DNA from: Lampris incognitus
Taxonomy: Eukaryota; Chordata; Actinopteri; Lampriformes; Lampridae
Assembly: GCF_029633865.1 (NCBI RefSeq)
Contig: NC_079212.1
Location: 68,253,477 to 68,317,476 of the forward strand
Direction of reading: 5' to 3'
Length of the DNA stretch: 64,000 nt
The position numbers and the translations under genes are program-made. The notes under the pieces are model-generated. The model was not told where the DNA came from, ran no database searches, and worked only from the letters and a program-made list of their open reading frames with translations. Below, one piece after another: positions 32,394 to 42,712 of this stretch; within the stretch, counting starts at the first letter, position 1, and each line of letters starts with the position of its first letter.

Positions 32394-33490
32394 TTTAATA
32401 ACTTGGGGGGGGGGGATACAGACCTGCCGCTGCCTAAGTGCGCCTAAAATTGCATAAATTTGCATCAAAATGAGTTTTAGATCAATTGCACAAAAAAGTT
32501 ATGATAAAATCTACCTAAAACGACAATGGGCTGGTGTTTAAACTCTATATCCTGTCAAGATAAATACCCAGTTGAGACATTAATGCATTACATATGTTAG
32601 TATGTCTGTTAGGAAACTGACACCAAAATTAACATTTTAAAAACTTTAATACTATTTTTAAACAATTTAAACTTCAGAGAGACATGGTCGAACTTGAATA
32701 GCAAAATTGAAAAAGTGAAAATATTACCTGAAAAACAAACCGGAAAACACATGTTGCTAATCCAACAAACGTAACAAGGCCTATAAAACGTGACATGTAA
32801 AAAAAAAAAGAACTGAAAATAAATATTGACACCCTCTCAAACAACGACCGGAACTTTAAAAACTACTAGAACGACCAAGGCGGTCATTTTGACCGTTTTA
32901 GATTTTCAGTTTTAATAACTTTGTGTGAAAAAAAACACACCTGCCGCTCCCCGACTGCTCCTAAAATTGCACAAAAAGAAAACAAAAGTTGTGATAAGAT
33001 CTAGCTGACACGACCATGAGCGGTCAAAATGACCGCGCGTAATTTGCGCGTCATCGTGTGCGTCATGTCACTATTTATGACGTGTTTTGGTCGCGTCATT
33101 TCCTTCACAACATTTAGATCTTTTTTTACATTTCACGTTTTATAGGCCTTGTTACGCGTGTTAGAATAGCAATATGTGTTTTCCGTTTTGTTTTTCAGGT
33201 AATATTTCCAACATGTCTGGGTACAGACGCACCATGACTACCACCGAGGCGCTGCAGTATTTACAGACGTTGGACAGCCGCCATTTTAAAACATCTGAAA
33301 AATAGTATTAAAGTTGTTAAAATGTTAATTTTGGTGTCAGTTAGTTTCATAACAGACATACTAACATATGCAATGCATTAATATCTCAACTGGGTATTTA
33401 TCTTGACAGGATATAGAGTTTAAACACCGTGGCGGTCAAAATGACCGCCCCATTGGGGTTCTAGTAGTTTTTAAGTTCCGGTCGTTGTCT
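32394..33490. mobile_element. Composite inverted-repeat DNA transposon, piggyBac-like (tentative)
   Basis: Long inverted repeats link 32533-32657 with 33302-33425, 32719-32810 with 33118-33212, and 32836-32905 with 33425-33490. Direct repeats link 32394-32525 with 32915-33025. The hairpin GCGGTCAAAATGACCGC or its complement occurs near 32880, 33020 and 33432. At 33213-33305 a short frame 'MSGYRRTMTTTEALQYLQTL' resembles the start of fish piggyBac-type transposases (from memory). No catalytic domain remains. The scrambled arm order suggests two nested or rearranged copies. Confidence 0.5.
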
Positions 33491-33824
33491 GGGACTGTTT
33501 CAATGGTTATTTTTCCGCTTCCCATTTTGCAGACCTTGTTCCGTTTGATAGATTTGCACCACGTGTTTTCCGTTTTGTTTGGTCGTTGTGGGTCGGAGTG
33601 AAATCCCGCTCGTTCTCGTGTTAGACTGACGGGAGACTTGAACTGGAACGTAATCATAGGGAATCCTGACTCAAATACCCAGATTTTAATCCTTAATCCA
33701 GTCCGTACAGCTTTTTTTTATTTTATTTTTTTAAGACAAACTTGAACAAATGCAGGAAAACTTTAGTTTCAGCTCCCAGTAAAAAAAGAGAGAAAAAAGT
33801 ATGGGCTTCTTTTAGGTTGCCTTT

Positions 33825-33925
33825 ATGTATGTATGTATGTATGTATGTATGTATGTATGTATGTATGTATGTATGTATGTATGTATGTATGTATGTATGT
33901 ATGTATGTATTTATTTATTTATTTG
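33825..33925 (+). repeat. (ATGT)n microsatellite
   Basis: A tetranucleotide run of about 20 units, grading into (ATTT)n. Confidence 0.96.
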
Positions 33926-34676
33926 CCGGTAACCCTTGTGACAGAACACTAGTCTATGGGTTATTTAGATTCAGCCCCAAGTTTTAAAGTCAGCACTGAC
34001 ACACACGCGCACAAACAAGAATCGAAACACGAGTTATTTTTTGTTCAACTGCTGTTTATAGAAAACACATGATATTTTCAGAAAAATCTTATAAAAAAAT
34101 CACTGATTTCAGCTCAGCTTGTTTTCATTACAAACGAGTACCAAAACAAAATCGGGGGGGAAAAAAGGGGGAGGGGGTGAATTTCAATTTACAGAATTGT
34201 CTTCAAAGGTGTGGGGACCTGGTAAAGGACAGCACATGTGGTGGAGTTAAAAGCACAGGCTCACATGACGGCCATGTCCCTTGAGGTCCAGCACGACAGA
34301 AAGAATCGAAGTCAACAGACAAGATTAAAAGACTGCACGGGGGGGGGGGGGGGGGGCAGGGAACACCAACACACAGGCAAGTTGCGTTTCACCACCACGC
34401 ACACAAGAAAAAGACAGGGGGGCTTGGTTTGGGAGAAAGCACTGTAGTGGGTGAGTGAGTTTAAGGTCCGATCAGTTCTAAAAGTATCCAGCCAAATCTC
34501 TCGATAAAGCAGTCTGGTACGTCACAACATACTGAGTGAATCCCGGAAATAAAGACAAGTGCGGTTGTAATCATGAATAAATTATTTGTATAAATAAGGT
34601 TAAAAAAACAAAAAAAACAAAGAGTAGCTGGGCAAAGCCACTTTGGCACATTCATAGACTCACTATGATCACTGAC
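33926..34676. other. No gene; poly-G tract
   Basis: A run of about 18 G lies at 34340-34357. Nothing else could be assigned. Confidence 0.4.
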
Positions 34677-35056
34677 CCCGTTTACACTTGGGTTTTATTT
34701 TTATTTATTCATTTTTTTGCGATCGGACCACATGTGGACAGCGCGAATTACAAGTGTAAACAACCGCCAAAACGTTTTGTGAACCGGTTACTTAAACCAC
34801 TTGCCGAGGTGGTCCGGGACGCTTTTGACCACACATGTTTTGTACTGTAAACGCTAATGCGTCCTGATGCGGCCCGACAAGGACGTAACAGGAAATCTTC
34901 TTCTTCTTCTTCGGAGTGATGAAATCCAATCACAAGTGGTCAGCAGGACGCATTTGGAGACGCATGATAGACGCAGGTGTAAACGGCGACGTGTCTCGCT
35001 GTCCACTTGTGATCCGATCGCCCAAAACGCATTTTAAAACCAAGTGTAAACAGGGG
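34677..35056. mobile_element. MITE with terminal inverted repeats
   Basis: The left end is 'CCCCGTTTACACTTGG'. The reverse complement of the right end is 'CCCCTGTTTACACTTGG', followed on both sides by 'GCGATCGGA' and a 'GTGGACAGCG' block. The 380-bp interior has no ORF of note. The superfamily is uncertain. Confidence 0.65.
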
Positions 35057-35336
35057 CATTAGGTCCAAATCTGCCGTTGTGTCATCCTGCACGTTGTGGG
35101 TTGTGCGTTACGCATGGCAAGCCCGACTTCCCTCCACTGCTCGCTCACTCTATACTCTCTATATTTTCTCCCTGTATACTCACTATATTCTCTAGGCTCC
35201 TCGGTGCTTTAGGATTAAAAGTGCTGCTATGCATTTTCTAAGTAGAAGAGGCAACAAATCCCATATTACATTACTCCGGTTTAGATGACAATATGATCAA
35301 TCTAAACAAAATAATTATACTTTCAGATTGGAAATA

Positions 35337-36320
35337 AACCCTTTTTACACCAAAATTAGCGAGTATAAGCAGGGTTTTTTTAAACGCTTAAAAAAAGGCA
35401 ATTGGCTCCTTTCACAGGGCCAGCAGACACGGGTCTGACTGCCTGCAGACGAATTTGCCTTTCTTTTCTTTTTTTCTTCCTTCTGCAGCGTCATCTTTGA
35501 CGTCATGACGTTCGTGATGTCACGAACGCGCGGGGAAACGGGGAAGTAAACGGTAGAAAGCAGCACGGCAGCCAGAGAGACGGTGGTTAACGTTGCTATT
35601 GTAACCGGTTATTTTCTTGCTCGGTGCGGGATTCGATACGGGGTGTACTGCACCACAAGGCGACATCACTAACCGCTCGGCTAAAGGGTCAGACCCGTTA
35701 ACTAGGGGCTAACGTGTCTTATTAGTAGTTTACAGTCGTCACCCTCCCCGGAAGCGCGCCCTCGCGCTTTGTTATTCCCGCGCTCCGAAGAGACTTCTGA
35801 GGATCTGCACACTTCCGGATCCCACCGCTGCCACCAATGTAACCGGTTATTTTCTTGCCCGGTGCGGGATTTGATACGAGGTGTACTGCACCACAAGGCG
35901 ACGTCACTAACCGCTCGGCTAGGGACTAATGTGTCTTATTAGTAGTTGACACTATTTTATATCTTGTACTTCAGTCTCTCTTTCAGACCGAACAAACTCA
36001 ACGCAGACTGAACGATGTTCGAGCGCTTACTTGAGCGATGACGCTGTATCCGCAAACAATAAATGTTTTTCCTCCGTTTCCGGCGCGATTTTATGACGCG
36101 CGGACAACGGCGCACGTCATCGCGCAAATTAGCGCGTCGACCCGGGTGTCGCGTTTACGTCAGTGCCGATCGGAGGTGGAGCCGATAAATACCCGCGACT
36201 GCTGCAGAGTCATGTGACCCGGGACTGAATGCCGAGTGTACCCGTTTACACTGACCACCAAAGGCGGATGTTAGCAGGTGTTAGCGGGTTTTTTGGCCAG
36301 TGTAAAACGGGTATAATTGT
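35337..36320. mobile_element. Possible DNA transposon with weak TIRs and nested tRNA-derived repeats
   Basis: 'ACCCTTTTTACACC' at the left and the complement of 'AGTGTAAAACGGGT' at the right form a short TIR. Internal segments near 36240-36300 repeat the theme ('CCCGTTTACACTGACC'). Two family C repeats lie inside. Edges and class are uncertain. Confidence 0.35.
35598..35950 (-). mobile_element. Two tandem copies of tRNA-derived repeat family C
   Basis: 'TGTAACCGGTTATTTTCTTG' and 'GGTGTACTGCACCACAAGGC' occur at 35608-35735 and again at 35838-35945, in the same orientation with about 100 bp between. On the minus strand both show an A box ('TAGCCGAGCGGTTAG') and a B box ('ATCGAATCCCG' or a variant). 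Confidence 0.65.
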
Positions 36321-36873
36321 CCTCATATCACCCCCCCCCCATCTGCCTCGTTAGCTGGGAAACACCAGCCAAAACTACTACTGGTCAAAACTACGTCATC
36401 CATGTGTTTCTGTGGCTAAAAGTACACGTGCTCTTTTTTCCGAAAAATAAATTTGTGCTGCTGTACTGTAATGATTAGATTATGTTCACATTATATTAAT
36501 TTTAGTGCCTTAAAATACTCTTGGTTTATGTTTAAATTATGCCATATGATATGAATATGATCTCATGTATCTCTCTGTGGTATAAGGAGCCTCGTATAAG
36601 CGGCCCTGAGCTCATAGATGAAAAATAAAATAAAACAAAGGAATGAAACCTTCAGGTCGTGATGGCAAAATAAGAGAAGCAGCAGAAGGATATAAATGCC
36701 TTTTTCCACATCAGAAATGTGTCATACACGTGGCATGTAGTATAATACACACAGACCTCAGTCGTCTCATTGTCTTTTGACGGTAAATAAAACAAAATAT
36801 ACAAACCAATCTACCGTGAAACTCAATACCCATTTCATTTCAAATGTACATTCCAAAAAGTCCCTTACAATGA
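36321..36873. other. No gene recognised
   Basis: No supported feature. It lies just beyond the proposed 3' end of slco4a1. Confidence 0.4.
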
Positions 36874-36879
36874 TTTATT
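36874..36879 (-). promoter_or_regulatory. slco4a1: Candidate polyadenylation signal of slco4a1
   Basis: AATAAA on the minus strand, about 570 bp after the stop codon. It is the nearest canonical hexamer that I noticed. The UTR would contain a (CA)n and a TCTCATATC-type array. Confidence 0.3.
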
Positions 36880-36892
36880 TAGACTGGTTCTC

Positions 36893-37078
36893 ATCTCTCA
36901 TATCTCATGTCTCATATCTCGTGTCTCATGTCTTATGTCTCATATCTCATGTCTCATATCTCACATCTCACATATCATGTCTCATACCTCATATCTCATA
37001 TCTCACATATCATCATGTCTCATATCTCATATCATGTCTCATACCTCATATCTCATGTCTCTTGTCTCATATATCTGT
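36893..37078 (+). repeat. TCTCATATC/TCTCATGTC short tandem array
   Basis: Units of about 10 bp alternate between CATATC and CATGTC forms. Confidence 0.9.
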
Positions 37079-37141
37079 AGGAGCACATTCCAGCTACACA
37101 CAAACTCATCTCAAATTATCTCTGTAAGCAATACATGCACG

Positions 37142-37166
37142 CACACACACACACACACACACACAG
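37142..37166 (+). repeat. (CA)n microsatellite
   Basis: CA run, read as TG in the proposed slco4a1 3' UTR. Confidence 0.9.
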
Positions 37167-37444
37167 GTCAGCAGTATGTTAACAGAGCACATAATCATAT
37201 TGTATAGTGTGTTTTGTGTGACTGTGTGTCTAACGAAACATACAGAAACAGAGAAAGTGTGTTTGTATGCATGTGTTTGGGGGCATCAATAGGCTGAGAC
37301 AGCTGTTTGTATAAAGAAAGCACCTTCACCCTTCTACATAATCACATGCACGCGCGCACGCACACACACGTGGGGTATCAAGCTGTAATCATTACACAGT
37401 ACAGACCTCCACACAGACACACACAACCTCAGCAGTCTCCGTGG

Positions 37445-37639
37445 TCATAACCTGGCGTGGAGGTTGGCGATGACGCCGTCCTGAGGCAGGTCTTTGATAG
37501 GCAGGTCCCCTGTGTCCCCTGCCGTGTCCCCTACCGCGTCCCCCACTCCGTGGTCTGTGCTTTCACAGCTGCTCTGGGGGGACTGGGGAGGGGGCTGGTA
37601 CAGCACGCTGGCTAACAGGAAGAAGACCGTCCCCAGCAC
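37445..37639 (-). CDS. slco4a1: slco4a1 last coding exon
   Basis: The acceptor is 'CTGCTGCCCTGCCAG'. The exon starts in phase 0 with 'VLGTVFFLLASVLYQPP', the last membrane helix of an organic anion transporting polypeptide. A cytoplasmic tail of about 45 residues follows, with a small acidic repeat (GDAVGDTAGDTGDLP), ending 'NLHARL' and TGA at 37445-37447. The helix continues directly from 'YK' of the exon at 38382, as in OATP4A1 proteins. The tail lacks a classic PDZ-binding end. The gene is transcribed right to left. The tail is the least conserved part, so the tail-end reading rests on the open frame and stop alone. Confidence 0.88.
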   Translation of the reverse strand: MLGTVFFLLASVLYQPPPQSPQSSCESTDHGVGDAVGDTAGDTGDLPIKDLPQDGVIANLHARL

Positions 37640-37951
37640 CTGGCAGGGCAGCAGGTCAAGGAAAACCAGGAAACAGTCCTGAATTAATCACCGAGAGCTG
37701 AAGTGTTTGGTTCTGTTGGTGTATCAAACAAGCCCTGCCCTAACAATCACCTTGCTAAATCTATTTAATGGTCTTTACTACGATGACTTCTGCTACGAAC
37801 TGTTTAAGTACTGACTGTAGCGGTCTGCTTCAACTGAGGAGTGGGATTCAACAGGTGAACCGCTCCCACATTTTAAAATAATTCGGCGGTGTACCCTCCA
37901 CCCTGGTAAGGTAATAGTAGTACTGCCTCTAGTATGACAGGTATTACAGTC

Positions 37952-38130
37952 TCGGTGGCCATCAACCCTGCTCCTGGAGCGCAACCATCCTGCTGATTTT
38001 CACTCCAACCCTATCATAACATATCTGACTCGAGTAATCCAGGTCTTGGTAAGGAGGTAATCAGTGGACTCAGGTGTGGAGTGAAAACTGGCAGGACGGT
38101 AGCGCTCCAGGAGCAGGGGTGGTGACCGCT
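37952..38130. mobile_element. Inverted-repeat (hAT-MITE-like) element in an slco4a1 intron
   Basis: The left 'AACCCTGCTCCTGGAGCGC' and right 'GCGCTCCAGGAGCAGGGGT' arms pair, with further matching inward ('TTTCACTCC' / 'GGAGTGAAA'). The element is about 180 bp. No certain target duplication was seen. Confidence 0.6.
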
Positions 38131-38381
38131 GGCTGGCTGTAACGATAACGTCTAACGGGAACCTTATAATACCAACTACACAAGCAGCAGCATGCTGCAT
38201 TAGTAGATCGTCGGTGAATGTGTGTGTACTTTTGCCATGCTTACAATTCCAGGTATGAGTAAGAGGCAGTATCTTACACGTGTTACCAGTGTGTTACCAT
38301 CACCCTGTATGTCAAGTTACCTGCTGGTGTTTGAGAATTACCTTGAGAATGGTGCCACCTACTGGAGTTTGCGAGTATTAC

Positions 38382-38530
38382 CTTGTAGATGATGCCTGCT
38401 ATCAGTGTGTACTGACTCATGGCGGAGTTCTGATAGAGGTAGCAGGAGCCCTGCTCCCCACACTGATCCTGCCACAGTAAGCAGGAGATGTCAATCACTG
38501 AGCCAAACGCTATGGGTCCCGGGATGCCAC
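38382..38530 (-). CDS. slco4a1: slco4a1 coding exon ([10 protein letters not shown] exon)
   Basis: The acceptor 'TCCCCTGTAG' and donor 'AAG|GTAATA' give a 149-bp exon starting in phase 1 and ending in phase 0. It reads '[20 protein letters not shown]' and then '[20 protein letters not shown]', ending 'AGIIYK'. The 'IPGPI-FG--ID--CL-W' string is an OATP family signature in the late membrane domain. The 'QDQCG-QGSC--YQN-AMS-Y' wording is what I remember for OATP4A1 specifically. This is the strongest basis for the symbol. Confidence 0.95.
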
Positions 38531-39260
38531 CTACAGGGGAATCACGACACGTTACAGAGGGCCATAGTGAGTGTCGTGGCAATTATTTAATTCCACTCTG
38601 ACATTACATGAGGAACACGACAAAAATCTCTTACAGTATTGTCCCACGATCTTAATATAAGTTCATGAACAGACGCATCCAAGCCCAGGTGCTCGAATGC
38701 ACACCGATCAATATGTAACAGACTCTCAGTAACGTCTTAAATAAGTTGAAATGACTAAGTAGTAATTTCTTTGATAAGGCGTTCTATTCCAGCTACTTTG
38801 TTTCTGTATTTCCCCGGTTTTCACATTATTGGCCTTTATTTTGAAAGTCTCGGGCGGAAGTCACGTGACTGCGTCCGGCAGCAATCTTATAGCTGCGCTT
38901 GACAACGCGGTTCACGCATGGAAGGACGGTTTTGCAATATTGATCTAAAATACAAGGCTTTCTCGTTCTAATTAAGCGGCCTAGCTGGAACGGGAACAAG
39001 GTATTGCTTGTTTGCTTTGTTTGCGAATCTGCGATACGTGTTTTGGTCATTTTAATTCGTGGGGACGTGTTTAAAATATTTTTGATATCGTCGATTGTCA
39101 TGCTAGCGTTAGCCTCCCGTATTGTTTGAATGGGCTAGCTGTGTCGTCACGGTAGTGATGCTAACTTGCTACCCCTTCATATGTACTCACGGAGAATGTT
39201 TATTTTGTTTTGTGTGTAAGAGCTCATTTTTATTGTATTATTGTGTCCAAGCTTTTAAGG

Positions 39261-39503
39261 CGGTGTTTCTCAACCCAGTCCTCAAGGAGCCCCTATCCTG
39301 CATATTTTCTTTGCAACCCTGAATAGGTACTTGTTTGTAGTTATTCAACCAATCAGCATTAATTTTGTCAGATGTTGCACACCTTGCATAACTAAGTGCT
39401 GCGAGATGATTGGTTGAGTAAGTACAAGCAGGGCTACCTATGCAGGGTTACAATGAAAATCTGCAGGATAGGGGGTCCTTGAGGACTGGGTTGAGAAATA
39501 CTC
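39261..39503. mobile_element. hAT-type MITE with 8-bp target duplication
   Basis: The ends 'CGGTGTTTCTCAACCCAGTC' and 'GACTGGGTTGAGAAATACTC' are inverted repeats. Flanking TTTTAAGG is present at 39253-39260 and 39504-39511, an 8-bp duplication expected for hAT. The 243-bp interior is non-coding. Confidence 0.8.
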
Positions 39504-40088
39504 TTTTAAGGTGTTTTATAAAGAAAGGATTCACATTAAGGATGGTGTGAAGAAAGGGTATGCGAATAAAAACGACTTTGTGAAACATCAGTGAGCTTCA
39601 CCATTGTCTGGCTGGGGTTCGCTACACAATACAGTCCAGTCTCTCTTAAAGGACAGTTGTGTGTTCTTCCTCTCCTTATCTCATGTCTTCCAGCTCTCAT
39701 CCACCAAGGCCATTTCTCCAGTTAGTGTGCACAGGCTTACTAATCTCAGCGAGTCTCCCATACAGCCAACGGTAAACAACAGGCCCTTATTTGTGCACCT
39801 GGAGAAGACGCTTTGTAAGACTACCTGTGTCCTGCTACACATGGACTCCAAGCATCTGTCTAAGCAATGTAAGGTCATGCTGAGCTGAAAGATTAAAAGT
39901 AAGCAAACATCAAATATGAATTGCCCTCACAGTCAGGTTTACTTTGTAATCCTGGGGGTAAAACTCCATTTGAAGAAAATGCTTGCACAGTAGTTGATTA
40001 ATCTGACTATTGGAAGTAGTATGTATAAGCTATGGGTCAGATGTTATGTAAATAAAGTGCAAATTGGAGAGGGATGTGATAGGCTTAC

Positions 40089-40153
40089 CAAGTGTACGCA
40101 CCACAATCCACTGGATGCCAAGTCCAAACGACCTCTGGCTGTCTGGCACACAC
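40089..40153 (-). CDS. slco4a1: slco4a1 small coding exon (65 bp)
   Basis: The acceptor 'CCCTCTGCAG' and donor 'CTTG|GTAAGC' bound 65 bp. Read after the AG of the preceding exon it gives '[20 protein letters not shown]' then 'TLG', shared with the next exon. Its length (1+63+1) exactly fills the phase gap between the exon ending in phase 2 at 54345 and the exon starting in phase 1 at 38530. The 'RSF-LG-Q-----L' wording is the conserved OATP segment between the last large loop and the following helix. It is too short to show as an open frame of note. Confidence 0.93.
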
Positions 40154-40544
40154 CTGCAGAGGGCAGCAGTAACACTGGTCACACAACACAGACATGCTGG
40201 AGTGAAAAGCGTACCATGGCAGATTCAGACGTTCCCTTCAACTCCCTGGAAAACTGGTTAATAGTCAAATATGAGTCCATCGTAAAACAGAATGACAAAA
40301 AGTATTTCATGTACACCGCATGATATGTTATGTTGTTTTTACCATTTCCTGTCTCTACTGCAAGTGTTGTTGTGGCTGCACTGACATGTCTTGCCTTTTA
40401 CTTCCATCACAACCCCAGAAAGACCAGCAAAGATCACATGTCTTGGTAGATTATAAGAAATAACAAAATAAGGGACGCTTCCATTTTGACGAATTATATC
40501 CCACAGCGACTTTCAGAGTTTGCTTGCCATTTTCGATATCAGTG

Positions 40545-41045
40545 ATCAGGAATCAGTAACACTTTATCTGTCGTTTCACTTCATGTACTCGCACACATGA
40601 AGTGAAACGACATCGTTTCCCCCAGCCCACAGCAGTGCAACACCAACACAAAAACACGTAACCCAAAACTACAAGAACACATACATCAAACTACAAAAAA
40701 AAAAAATCACTGTCCAAGAGAATGGACGCAGGATGACTGTCGGAACTGCCGGTCTGCATGGGCTAGCAGTTAGCTTAGCCTGCCCCGCTTCCGCGTCCTG
40801 TCAGACCGCCCTCGGTGTTTCCTCTTCGGGTACAGCTCCGGTCAGGGCCGTGGTCCTTGGGTCCACAGGGCGTGGGCAGACCAAGCTCCCTTAGCCGATC
40901 CAACGCCAGCTCTCCCAGCCAGACACCTTCAACCCACCTCCCCGCACTCCACACTCCACACAGTCAACGCCAGGTGAGGCCGCCGCCAGACCGCCCTCGG
41001 TGTTATCAGAACTGCCGGTCTGCATAAACTAGCAGTTAGCTTAGC
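40545..41045 (-). mobile_element. Repeat family D, 3' half, interrupted by the provirus
   Basis: The minus-strand copy starts from its 3' end 'GTGAAACGACAGATAAAGTG' and shows the subunit block ('CTAACTGCTAGCCCATGCAG' and 'CTAACTGCTAGTTTATGCAG'). It breaks after 'TTAGCCTGCCC' where the retroviral LTR starts. What looks like the continuation resumes at 53794. Confidence 0.65.
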
Positions 41046-41450
41046 CTGCCCAATTTGTTTAAGTATCTACAATCAATAGGCTTATTTTTATACAATGTAT
41101 GATTACTGTTTTATTAACTAAGAATCAGATGCTGAATTATAATGGTAACCGTTACACGTAATCAAGACACCATTAGATTCTGGAAACCCAAAAATATGTC
41201 TTAATAAGGAAATAATGGTGTAAAGTGGGACGTGATCTAGAGTCAAAGTTGTGGTCTCATGTTAAGCTCCACAGTAGGTGGGATCACGCTACAGTATAAA
41301 AGAAAGTGTTTCAGTTGTTCCATGGACCAACTCGGTATATTGTTGTACCTGTTTTTGTGATATGAACAATAAACCTATTCACACCGGACTCATAAATTTT
41401 GGACACTGAATATGAAAAACAGTGTGTAGGGAAAAAAATTCTCCCACGTT
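41046..41450 (+). repeat. 5' LTR of the provirus
   Basis: It aligns with the 3' LTR at 53205-53793. The first few bases (TGTGGGA...) are lost. A TATA box (TATAAAAG) is at 41295-41302 and a polyadenylation signal (AATAAA) at 41368-41373. It ends 'ATTCTCCCACG'. No convincing tRNA-type primer-binding site follows. Confidence 0.8.
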
Positions 41451-41662
41451 TAAACGGTGAGCTAGCCAGGAAGGGTTCGGGGAAGCTGGACGTCCGGGCG
41501 GTGCAAGCTGTAGCTCGGAACAACAGGGCCCAGCAAAAAGAGGTAAAGCAGAGCCTCTTCACAACATCTGCGCTACTGGTTGTTTCTGAGAAGCAGCGTG
41601 CGGCCGCCCAAATTAAAGCACCGATTGGCCTCTCTAAAAGAACCTAAAATTGCTAAAAATAA

Positions 41663-42127
41663 TTGGTAACACTTTAGTATGGGGAACATAAAAAAACTTA
41701 ATTACTAGTGAATTAGTAATGATCAAGATGTCACTTTAGTATGGGGAACATATTCTAAGTAACAAAAACTTAATTTACAGTAATTTAACACTATGAACAC
41801 TTGTAGTTTTGTGTTTTGTTATGTAAGAACAGACCATATTCATTAAGTGTTAGTAAGGGAGAATAACTCTTCTTGTGGTACTACCACCTTATAAAGTCCA
41901 TACTAAGCAAAGCATATTGAGATGGTACTACTAATAAGCAATAATTCTGAGGTTATAGAGGGAAAACTCATAGTTAATGGCTTACTGGTTGTATAATAAG
42001 GCCATGCAGAATAAGGCATTAATGAGTACGTAATAATGACCAATTAAGAGGCAATATGTTGCTAATTTGCATGCTAATAAGCACCTAATTAATGGTGACT
42101 ATGTTCCCCATACTAAAGTGTTACCAA
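41663..42127. mobile_element. MITE with 28-bp perfect terminal inverted repeats
   Basis: 'TTGGTAACACTTTAGTATGG' plus GGAACATA at the left is the exact complement of the right end. A second copy of the left end ('CACTTTAGTATGGGGAACAT') begins at about 41731, so the left end is duplicated. The 465-bp interior is AT-rich and non-coding. The family is widespread in vertebrates to my memory, but I cannot name it. Confidence 0.8.
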
Positions 42128-42712
42128 ATAGGTAAATAACTAAATAAATTGCTAAAGTTGCTAAAGAGTCTGATGTAATATTGTGTGCATGAGGGGAAGA
42201 GAGTGTGCTGTCAGTATTAGTTAATGTGTGCCGTCTCTTTAAGAGTCTTCTGTTCACTGATGACGTCACCAGCACCACAGCGACAATACAGGAAGTGCAG
42301 TTGTCAACACAAAACCTGATAAAGCCTCGAGACATTTTGTTCACAATATCGCTGTTTCATGCCTTTGGATGCACTGTCGGTATGTTAGTATTCTTAACAT
42401 AAGTCTAAGTCACATTTGTTCGTCATATTAGTTTGGCATGATATAAATATTTCGTATTTTATTGTATGAGTTCATATTACATGTGCCGTTTTTAGCAAAT
42501 GCTCACGCTAGCTAATTAAGTGGATGTGATAATCCTTTGTCATCAGTTTTGCCAAAATACTCACCTTAGTTGGTCAATAATAAGGTGTATGCTTGAAACT
42601 GCATAGCAGTAACACACTTGAAACTCATATATCATTTCATAGTCATTTTTATTGATGTATTGAACTTTGTGTGTTTGTCGCGTTGTGTCTCTTGTAGTTT
42701 TACCCTACTTCC
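42128..42712. other. No gene recognised
   Basis: AT-rich sequence with no supported feature. Confidence 0.35.

Noticed and set aside
38850..38890. Intronic promoter (ETS-like GCGGAAGT next to CACGTGAC)
   Set aside because: The site cluster is suggestive but short. No coding start, CpG-rich context or transcript evidence is visible, so it is not listed as a feature.
41399..41647. 82-codon frame after the 5' LTR as retroviral gag
   Set aside because: It begins inside the LTR, shows no matrix, capsid or zinc-knuckle pattern, and ends before a MITE.
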